Shown in pieces: positions 1 to 6,212 of a DNA stretch of 33,257 nucleotides. Source of the DNA: Bacteroidota bacterium (GTDB lineage: Bacteria; Bacteroidota; Bacteroidia; Bacteroidales; F082); contig JAJRQZ010000027.1 of the NCBI GenBank assembly GCA_024279935.1, positions 1-33,257 of the forward strand, read 5' to 3'. Within the stretch, counting starts at the first letter, position 1. Each line of letters begins with the position of its first letter. Made by a program: the position numbers and the translations under genes. The notes beneath the pieces are model-generated. The model did not search any database and was not told the origin of the DNA. It worked only from the letters and a program-made list of their open reading frames with translations.

Positions 1-144
1 CGCGTCTGTTCAATGGCGATGCGTCGCGTCTGTTCAATGGCGATGCGTCGCGTCTGTTCAATGGCGATGCGTCGCGTCTGTTCAATGGCGATGCGTCGCG
101 TCTGTTCAATGGCGATGCGTCGCGTCTGTTCAATGGCGATGTGT
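1..144. repeat. 24-bp tandem repeat, six copies, cut by window edge
   Basis: Six head-to-tail copies of a 24-bp unit start at 1, 25, 49, 73, 97 and 121. The unit begins CGCGTCTGTTCAATGG and ends CGATGCGT. Copies one to five are identical and the sixth differs by one base (C to T at 142). The array runs off the left edge, so its true length is unknown. All three plus-strand frames stay open through the array because 24 is a multiple of three (one frame reads RLFNGDAS per unit), but no start or gene context supports translation. Each junction contains GCGA-TGCG-TCGC, a small potential hairpin. The array sits just upstream of the promoter at 164-191. Confidence 0.95.
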
Positions 145-163
145 CGCATCAGTATGTGATGCA

Positions 164-191
164 TTGTGCATGCACAATAATTATATATTTG
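164..191 (+). promoter_or_regulatory. Bacteroidota-type promoter of the EEP lipoprotein gene
   Basis: TTG at 164-166 is followed after 17 bases by TATATTTG at 184-191, matching the Bacteroidota -33/-7 form TTG-N17-23-TAnnTTTG. The start codon lies 17 bases after the -7 element. A perfect 16-bp palindrome (ATTGTGCA-TGCACAAT, 163-178) overlays the -33 element and half the spacer, a typical place for an operator. No regulator for it can be named. Confidence 0.7.
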
Positions 192-208
192 CATTATAAA
201 TTAATAAG

Positions 209-1240
209 ATGAATAAATATTTAATAAGTGTAGTTTTATTATTGGCCGTTACTGTTATTAGTTCATGTGAAAGAAAGAGAACACCCGAAAGTGTAATTGC
301 CATTGCATTCTATAATGTAGAAAACCTCTTCGACACGATTAATGACCCTGGGATAAACGACGGGAAATATACGCCCGAAAGCAATTTTAATTGGGACAGC
401 AAAAAGTATTTGCATAAACTGGATCAGCTTTCGCGGGTAATTGCCGCAATGGACACCATAAATGGGTTTCCGGCTGTAATAGGTTTGAGCGAGGTTGAGA
501 ATTTAGCCGTTGTAAGGGATTTGGCTAATCATGCGTCCCTAGCAGCGGCCGATTACAAGATTATCCATAAGGACAGCCCCGACGGACGAGGCATTGACGT
601 TGCTATGCTATATAGGGAAAGTTGTTTTAAACCTATTGAAAATCAATTTATTCATGTTAACCTTCCTGATTCGGGTCGTACTACAAGAGATATCTTGTAT
701 AGCAAAGGTTTGCTGGCTGGGGCCGATACGGTCCACTTATTTTTTAATCATTGGGTTTCGCGCTGGGGAGGGCTGGAAAAAACCGAGGCTTCCAGGATAA
801 CTATTGCCGCTTTGCTGAAACATATTACGGATTCGATTATGGAAGGAAATCCCGGTTCGGAAGTGATTATTGCCGGCGATTTAAACGACAATCCTACTGA
901 TACCAGCGTTTATCATGTTTTAAAGGCAAGAAAACCCTTACTTCCCTTACGGGGAAAGTCGCTTTATAACTTATCACTCGCTAAATTTGAGAATGGCGAG
1001 GGTTCTCTTTATTACAAAGGTTGGGATATGTTTGATCAATTTATTGTTTCGTCGGCTTTGTTAGATACAACAAACAATATTCATTTAATGGAAAACGAAC
1101 AGAGAATAATAAAATACGATTGGATGTTGTACAAGCCTAAAAAAGGCGATGCACGTCCGAATCGTACTGCTGCAAAAAACTATTATGGAGGGTTTAGCGA
1201 TCACCTGCCGGTGATGATTTATCTTACAACCACCAATTAG
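209..1240 (+). CDS. Endonuclease/exonuclease/phosphatase (EEP) family lipoprotein
   Basis: A 343-residue lipoprotein of the EEP superfamily, which contains metal-dependent nucleases and phosphodiesterases. The N-terminus has a short hydrophobic signal ending in a lipobox (V-I-S-S-C20), so it should be anchored in the envelope. EEP motifs appear in order: FYNVENLFD (N37), GLSEVEN (E95, metal-binding Glu), RGIDVAMLYR (D130), FNHWVSRWGG (H181), AGDLNDNP (D224, N226) and FSDHLPV (D331-H332, catalytic pair). Length is normal for the Bacteroidota version and all core residues are present, so it should be active. The substrate (DNA, RNA or a phosphoester) cannot be read from sequence. It has its own promoter and is convergent with the MORN lipoprotein, 3 bp away. 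Confidence 0.88.
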   Translation: MNKYLISVVLLLAVTVISSCERKRTPESVIAIAFYNVENLFDTINDPGINDGKYTPESNFNWDSKKYLHKLDQLSRVIAAMDTINGFPAVIGLSEVENLAVVRDLANHASLAAADYKIIHKDSPDGRGIDVAMLYRESCFKPIENQFIHVNLPDSGRTTRDILYSKGLLAGADTVHLFFNHWVSRWGGLEKTEASRITIAALLKHITDSIMEGNPGSEVIIAGDLNDNPTDTSVYHVLKARKPLLPLRGKSLYNLSLAKFENGEGSLYYKGWDMFDQFIVSSALLDTTNNIHLMENEQRIIKYDWMLYKPKKGDARPNRTAAKNYYGGFSDHLPVMIYLTTTN

Positions 1241-1243
1241 AAA

Positions 1244-1732
1244 TTACTTTTTGTCGAGGTTTTCTTCCTTAACTTTTTCGCCTTTATTGTTAAAGAACTC
1301 CCATGTACCTGATTTTGAGCCATTAGTGTATGACCCCCTATAATATATCTTGCCATTGGGATGATAAGTTGTTGTTATGCCATTTCTAAGCCCGGTACTA
1401 TATTCCCCTTCGCTCCAGAGAATTCCGTCGCGACGATACGATTTCCATAAACCGTCGCGTTTCCCGTTTTTCAGTTTCCCTTCCTTCAACAATGCGCCGT
1501 CTTCGTAATATTCTTTTTCGTAAACGGCAATAAGCTTGTCGTCCTTCACCTCAAAAGTTTTCACAACTTTAGCATTGCCGTTTGCATAATAGGTTATTAT
1601 ATGGTCACCATCAGGATTGGTGTTGACTTCTTGCTTATTGCCATCCGTGTCGGCTTTATCGTTATTTGTATTTTCACTTCCACATGAAGCCAGTAAAAAC
1701 AGGCTCATTACAACTACTAGTATCTTCTTCAT
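1244..1732 (-). CDS. MORN-repeat (YwqK-like) lipoprotein
   Basis: About 162 residues from the ATG at 1732; a TTG three codons upstream (1741) is also possible, but the ATG gives a standard MKKIL signal start. The signal peptide ends with lipobox L-L-A-S-C. A low-complexity Asn/Asp-rich linker is followed by about four 22-residue MORN-type repeats of the pattern YYEDG-LKEGK-NGKRDGLWK, GILWSEGEYSTGLRNG, NGKIYYRGSYTNGSKSGTWEFF. Automated pipelines often call this family YwqK-family antitoxin, but no toxin partner is visible here and the name should not be taken literally. It is the last gene of a three-gene operon after pyrC, with a gap of about 10 bp. It probably acts as a surface or periplasmic scaffold; function unknown. 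Confidence 0.8.
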   Translation of the reverse strand: MKKILVVVMSLFLLASCGSENTNNDKADTDGNKQEVNTNPDGDHIITYYANGNAKVVKTFEVKDDKLIAVYEKEYYEDGALLKEGKLKNGKRDGLWKSYRRDGILWSEGEYSTGLRNGITTTYHPNGKIYYRGSYTNGSKSGTWEFFNNKGEKVKEENLDKK

Positions 1733-1742
1733 TTTGGTCAAT

Positions 1743-3089
1743 TTATTTATGATTAAATATTAATCTCTTTCCTTTTTTCTCTTCGTTAAAAGCACCATTG
1801 TCGAATACAATATTTCCGTTGACAAAGGTTTTCTCAACTTTACTGTCGAATGCATCACCTTCAAAAGGCGACCATTTGCATTTATATTCGATATTGTTTT
1901 CATGGACTGTCCATTTATTGTTCATATCAACTAATACCAGGTCGGCAAAATAACCTTTCCGGATAAACCCTCGTTTATCAACTTTGAAAAGTCGCGCCGG
2001 GTGATGGCACATTTTTTCAATTATTTTTTCGATGCTGAACACTCCTTGTTTCGCCAATTGCAACATGGCCGTTAGGCTATGCTGCACCAATGGCCCTCCT
2101 GAAGGAGCCATGAAATAAGGCCTTTTCTTTTCTTCTTCCGAGTGAGGTGCATGATCCGTGGCAATAACATCAATGGTGTTGTTTTTAACGGCATTGCGCA
2201 GGGCTTCCCTGTCTGTTCTTGTTTTTATCGAAGGGTTCCACTTTATAAAATTCCCCTTAGTCTCATAATCAACATCGCTGAACCAAAGGTGGTGAACACA
2301 TACTTCCGCAGTTATCTTTTTCTCTTCCAGAGGGATATCATTGCTGAACAATTCCATTTCATTGGCCGTTGACAGATGGAGTATGTGCAGCCGGGTTCCA
2401 TATTTTTTTGCAAGTTTAACGGCTTTTGACGACGATAGATAACAAGCTTCCGCTGAACGGGCTTCAGTATGGATCCGTGTGGGTGCGTCAAGGCCGTATT
2501 GTTTCAATAGTTTTTGGCTGCTCTCTTGAATTATATTGTCGTCTTCGCAATGGGTGGCCACAATTGTAGGGGCATGCTTAAAGATATTTTCAAGGGCTTT
2601 TTGGTCGTCAACAAGCAAATTGCCCGTTGATGAGCCCATGAAAACCTTGATCCCACAAACTTTTTTTTTGTCAATCTTCAGGATCTCATCCAGATTATTG
2701 TTGGATGCTCCCATATAAAAAGAGTAATTCGCCAATGAGCTTTCAGCGGCAATTTTGTATTTATCTTCAAGAATGTCGATTGTAAGTGCCGGCGGATCCG
2801 TGTTTGGCATTTCCATATAACTGGTAACACCTCCCGCAACAGCCGCCTTGCTCTCAGAATAGATATCGCCTTTATAGCTTAACCCTGGCTCCCGAAAATG
2901 AACCTGGTCGTCGATTATGCCCGGGAATAGATACAAGCCCCCGGCATTTATTATCTGGTAACCGGAATAATCGTTGCAGGTGTTTTCGCAAACATCCTCA
3001 ATTAGTTCGCCCTTAATGAAAACATCACCGACAAATGATTTTCCTTCATTTAATATAGTAGCCCCTTTTATTACTTTTTTCGAAGACAT
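1743..3089 (-). CDS. pyrC: Dihydroorotase
   Basis: A 448-residue cyclic amidohydrolase that interconverts N-carbamoyl-aspartate and dihydroorotate, step three of pyrimidine synthesis, in the cytoplasm. Visible family motifs are PGIIDDQVHFREPG (residues 56-69), AGGVTSYMEMPNT (85-97), GIKVFMGSSTGN (146-157), VATHCED (H180), LHILHLSTANE (H235/H238) and the signature ATDHAPHSEEEK (D312). The usual HxH metal pair reads Q62-x-H64, so the first His is replaced by Gln. I recall this DDQVHFREPG form from other Bacteroidota enzymes, so it is probably a clade trait and not damage. K148 sits where related amidohydrolases carry the carboxylated lysine (inference). It follows the mannosyltransferase with a 1-bp gap, so the two are almost certainly co-transcribed. 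Confidence 0.95.
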   Translation of the reverse strand: MSSKKVIKGATILNEGKSFVGDVFIKGELIEDVCENTCNDYSGYQIINAGGLYLFPGIIDDQVHFREPGLSYKGDIYSESKAAVAGGVTSYMEMPNTDPPALTIDILEDKYKIAAESSLANYSFYMGASNNNLDEILKIDKKKVCGIKVFMGSSTGNLLVDDQKALENIFKHAPTIVATHCEDDNIIQESSQKLLKQYGLDAPTRIHTEARSAEACYLSSSKAVKLAKKYGTRLHILHLSTANEMELFSNDIPLEEKKITAEVCVHHLWFSDVDYETKGNFIKWNPSIKTRTDREALRNAVKNNTIDVIATDHAPHSEEEKKRPYFMAPSGGPLVQHSLTAMLQLAKQGVFSIEKIIEKMCHHPARLFKVDKRGFIRKGYFADLVLVDMNNKWTVHENNIEYKCKWSPFEGDAFDSKVEKTFVNGNIVFDNGAFNEEKKGKRLIFNHK

Positions 3090-3090
3090 G

Positions 3091-3834
3091 TCAAACGGTT
3101 TTAACCGGTTTTATTTTGCCGAGCATTGCTCTTAACCTAAGCTGCATCACCCCAAAAATGGCTTCCCGGAAAATGCTTTTGTTCATTTTCGATTCGCCTT
3201 CAGTCCTGTCGGTAAAAATTATCGGCACTTCGGTAACATTATAACCAAGTTTTACCGCAGTATATTTCATTTCGATCTGAAACGCATATCCGATGAACTT
3301 AACCCTGTCCAGGTCAATTGCTTCCAGGACTTTTCTCGACCAGCAAACGAAACCGGCAGTTGTGTCCATAATCTTCATGCCTGTTATTAACCTGACGTAA
3401 GATGAGGCGAAATACGACATTAATACCCTTCCCATCGGCCAGTTAACAACATTTACGCCCTTAATATAGCGGGATCCGATTGCAACATCGGAGCCCTTGT
3501 TTTTGTTGGAATCGTAAAGTTTTAACAAATCGTTGGGGTTATGCGAGAAATCAGCATCCATCTCGGTGATGAAATTGTATGATTTTTCCAATGCCCACTT
3601 AAAACCATCGATATAGGCGGTTCCCAATCCAAGCTTCCCCTTTCTCTCCATAATAAACAGATTGCCAGGGAATTCCTTCATTAACCGCTTAACGATATAG
3701 GCAGTGCCGTCAGGACTGTTGTCTTCTACGATGAGAATATCGAATTGTTTGTCAAGTTGCATAACATACCTGATTATCTTATCGATATTTTCCTTTTCGT
3801 TATAGGTTGGTATAATTACTAAATTATCAGTCAC
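3091..3834 (-). CDS. Polyprenol monophosphomannose synthase (GT2)
   Basis: A 247-residue family-2 glycosyltransferase of the dolichol/polyprenol-phosphate mannose synthase type, moving mannose from GDP-mannose to a membrane polyprenol phosphate for envelope glycosylation. It shows the N-terminal nucleotide-binding segment VIIPTYNEKENI, the D-D-equivalent IVEDNSPDGT, the metal-binding EMDADFSHNP and the conserved IGSRYIKG and TAGFVCW segments. There is no C-terminal membrane domain, so it is a soluble or peripheral one-domain form. The start is GTG at 3834. It is the first gene of the operon with pyrC and the MORN lipoprotein. The mannosyltransferase-pyrC order is familiar from Bacteroidota, where a DUF4296 gene often follows; here the DUF4296 gene lies elsewhere (11858-12343). 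Confidence 0.9.
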   Translation of the reverse strand: MTDNLVIIPTYNEKENIDKIIRYVMQLDKQFDILIVEDNSPDGTAYIVKRLMKEFPGNLFIMERKGKLGLGTAYIDGFKWALEKSYNFITEMDADFSHNPNDLLKLYDSNKNKGSDVAIGSRYIKGVNVVNWPMGRVLMSYFASSYVRLITGMKIMDTTAGFVCWSRKVLEAIDLDRVKFIGYAFQIEMKYTAVKLGYNVTEVPIIFTDRTEGESKMNKSIFREAIFGVMQLRLRAMLGKIKPVKTV

Positions 3835-3850
3835 TTAATTAAATTTTGCG

Positions 3851-3858
3851 CAAAAATA
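3851..3858 (-). promoter_or_regulatory. Candidate -7 element for the mannosyltransferase-pyrC operon
   Basis: The minus strand reads TATTTTTG, a match to TAnnTTTG, 17 bases before the GTG start at 3834. No clear -33 TTG is present at normal spacing, so support is partial. Confidence 0.35.
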
Positions 3859-3930
3859 TAAATAATGGTTTTAAATAATGTTTATTAACGCTACTTCATT
3901 AATAATTATTATTAAAATGTGAAGTTTGTG

Positions 3931-3977
3931 CCATAAAAAATCTCCCGTAAGTGTTGTTTTAAACCCACGGGAGATTT
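3931..3977 (-). terminator. Rho-independent terminator after endonuclease I
   Basis: A perfect 11-bp inverted repeat, AAATCTCCCGT at 3938-3948 and ACGGGAGATTT at 3967-3977, with an 18-base loop. Read on the minus strand the stem runs into TTTTTTA. It lies 20 bp beyond the stop of the endonuclease I gene and closes that operon. Confidence 0.85.
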
Positions 3978-3997
3978 GTATTCGTGCATGTCCAATG

Positions 3998-6175
3998 TTA
4001 TTGAACGATAATCTTAAAGTTTAGGCTGCCCGAATTAGTATCTACTTTTAATAAATAATATCCTTTCGGCAAGTTGCTCACTTCAAATGGCAATTTATTT
4101 ATTCCGGCTTTTGCCGAATAATCCTTGTCGATCAACTTTTTTCCTGATATATCGCTGAGCGAGATATTGATGTCGGCATCTTTTAGAAGGGAAAACTCCA
4201 CGTTCAGGCTTTCGCTTGCCGGGTTTGGATAAACATTGACGGCCCCGTTCTCAAATATCTCGTCTATGCCAACAAATGAAAACGATTCGGTATGCTCGTC
4301 CATAACATTTCCAACTAAATCCTTTACATTGTTGATGGTGATATTATAACTTTCGCCGGATGTCAAGAATGATATGCTAAGGTTTACCTGCACTTTGTTG
4401 AATGCGTGCTGCGAAGCGCTTTCAACGACAATCCCGTTGTCAATCACGTAGTTGTCGGTATTTTCAGCTGATGATGTTTCCACGTCCTCGTCAAAGAGTA
4501 TCTTAATATTAGTGTTTATAACCGGTTCTATGCTCACTACGGTTGGGGCAGTAAAATCGCCGCCTTCAGTAACATCGCTCTCAAAGCGGATTTCAATTTT
4601 CCACTCATCAAAGTCAAAGTTCATGGGGCCAGTAACATCATAAGCGATGCCCTCTGTTGGTACGTACTCGAATATTGAGGTATTGTGTATTTTTAGCATG
4701 CCGCTGCCGTCGTCAACCTTCCACATATAATAATCTGCTTGATAATTGGCATCGGTGCAGGTAGCGTTGACAACTTTGGTGAGTATGCTCTCATAACCTT
4801 CGCTAATGCCGCCGGTTTCGGCAAGGAGAGGTTCGGGAAGGCTGTTGTTGGAAGAAATAAAATAATAATCGCTGATATCTGAAAGCTCTGTTTTCCCGTA
4901 ATATTCGCTAATCTTTCCTGTTATAACAATGCTGTCGCCAACGGCTGGGTTTCTTCCCGATTCATAAACAAACAAACCATTCCATAAACCTGTCCCGTCC
5001 TGGATAAAATACGAGGTCCCGAAATTGGCTGTAACAACCCCTGTCGTGCTAACTGTTTGGCCTTCATAAGGCGAAGCTTCTTGCTGGCCTTGAATATCGT
5101 AAATGGAGGTTATGGTTCCGTTGAAAATCTTTGGGACATAGAAATTATATACAACTGAAGAATTTTGCATCGTGCCATCTGCTGCCGCAATTTGATAATA
5201 AATTGTTGATCCCTCGGCCTGTCCCGGTATGCTTCCAGTATAAACATCGCCTTCGGCGGTCATTTCAACTTCATTTGTCAGTGATTCGTAAGACAGCCCC
5301 CACTTAATTGTTGCCGATTGAATATATTTGGAGTTGTTAGTTATAACTGCACTGATCTGGACCGGTTCCTGTGCAACTACCACCAATGGGCTGATCTCAA
5401 TATTATCGATTGCCAACAAGTTTGCGGCCTGGCCGGCCCAAATCATATTTGCCCATTCGGGATTGTCGATAAAAGGATTCCTGTTGTGCTGGTAAGAATA
5501 AATTACATTATTGCGGTTTCTCTCGAAATCATCTGGCGGGTCTTGCATATTCCATTGCAGGAGGGTTGAAAGCTTTCCGTGCCGGGCATTGGGATATGTA
5601 TTGTTCCAGTCCACGACTTCGAGGTCTATTTCGCCATCCCCGCCTTCGTATCTGGTTGACATATAGAATATTATACGTGCAATATCACCTTTGACCTCAT
5701 CGCGGGCTTCCCATGTCGAATCGGTATAATAGCATCCTGTTGCTTCTGCATGCTGTGTCCCGCCGTTATCAAAGTCCTTGTTGCTCCTGTCAACATTGAC
5801 CGATGCATCTGCAGGTTTTAGATTATGGACATCGCTGTACATTGGCATCCAATCGGCAAAACCGCCATGCGATTTAGCCCAAACGTGCTCGCGATTAATA
5901 TAGTTTCCACCGGTTCCGAAGTCGTTTGCGTCCTGCGACCGTCCGGTATAAACCAATATCACGTTTCCCGGCGTGTCGGGATCGGCATCCGATAGCTTGA
6001 AGATCTGCTTCGATGTATAATACGAATAAGGCGTATGGCCTTTTATAATATTATGGAGGGCTGCTTTCAGGTCGTCGCCAGTCTTTGCAGAGGTTCCGTT
6101 ATAATAGCCTGTTTGTTGGCTAAACAAAACCGTAGTGCTGAAAAGCACTAATAGAATCGTAAATATTTTTTTCAT
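3998..6175 (-). CDS. Secreted endonuclease I with OB-fold and T9SS sorting domain
   Basis: A 725-residue exported nuclease. A signal peptide (residues 1-19, cleaved near FSQ) is followed by an EndA/endonuclease I domain (about 25-255) with the HNH-like core NREHVWAKSHGG (94-105), SDVHNLKPAD (114-123) and GDIARIIFYMSTRY. After it come a beta-sandwich linker, an OB-fold-like segment (about 350-450, GQTVSTTGVVTANFGTSYFI), a bacterial Ig-like domain (about 545-630, PTVVSIEPVINTNIKILFDE) and a type A Por sorting domain (about 645-725, NVYPNPASESLNVEF to GYYLLKV). The family cleaves DNA and RNA non-specifically; the T9SS tail predicts release or surface attachment. It lies 37 bp downstream of the TonB receptor gene and is followed by a strong terminator, suggesting co-expression. 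Confidence 0.92.
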   Translation of the reverse strand: MKKIFTILLVLFSTTVLFSQQTGYYNGTSAKTGDDLKAALHNIIKGHTPYSYYTSKQIFKLSDADPDTPGNVILVYTGRSQDANDFGTGGNYINREHVWAKSHGGFADWMPMYSDVHNLKPADASVNVDRSNKDFDNGGTQHAEATGCYYTDSTWEARDEVKGDIARIIFYMSTRYEGGDGEIDLEVVDWNNTYPNARHGKLSTLLQWNMQDPPDDFERNRNNVIYSYQHNRNPFIDNPEWANMIWAGQAANLLAIDNIEISPLVVVAQEPVQISAVITNNSKYIQSATIKWGLSYESLTNEVEMTAEGDVYTGSIPGQAEGSTIYYQIAAADGTMQNSSVVYNFYVPKIFNGTITSIYDIQGQQEASPYEGQTVSTTGVVTANFGTSYFIQDGTGLWNGLFVYESGRNPAVGDSIVITGKISEYYGKTELSDISDYYFISSNNSLPEPLLAETGGISEGYESILTKVVNATCTDANYQADYYMWKVDDGSGMLKIHNTSIFEYVPTEGIAYDVTGPMNFDFDEWKIEIRFESDVTEGGDFTAPTVVSIEPVINTNIKILFDEDVETSSAENTDNYVIDNGIVVESASQHAFNKVQVNLSISFLTSGESYNITINNVKDLVGNVMDEHTESFSFVGIDEIFENGAVNVYPNPASESLNVEFSLLKDADINISLSDISGKKLIDKDYSAKAGINKLPFEVSNLPKGYYLLKVDTNSGSLNFKIIVQ

Positions 6176-6212
6176 CTGTATAATTTTATATTCTTTTAAT
6201 GAGGTATAATTG

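Noticed and set aside
1-144. CRISPR array
   Set aside because: The repeats are directly head to tail with no spacers and there are no cas genes.
1-208. Repetitive ORFs (RLFNGDAS- or RVCSMAMR-type) across the 24-bp repeats
   Set aside because: All plus-strand frames are open only because the unit length is divisible by three. There is no ribosome site, start context or non-repetitive domain.
1244-1732. Toxin-antitoxin antitoxin (YwqK) reading of the MORN lipoprotein
   Set aside because: It is an exported lipoprotein with no adjacent toxin gene; the pipeline name does not fit.
6133-6150. 7-bp hairpin near the start of the endonuclease I gene
   Set aside because: It lies inside the signal-peptide codons and the loop has no special feature on the mRNA strand; likely chance.
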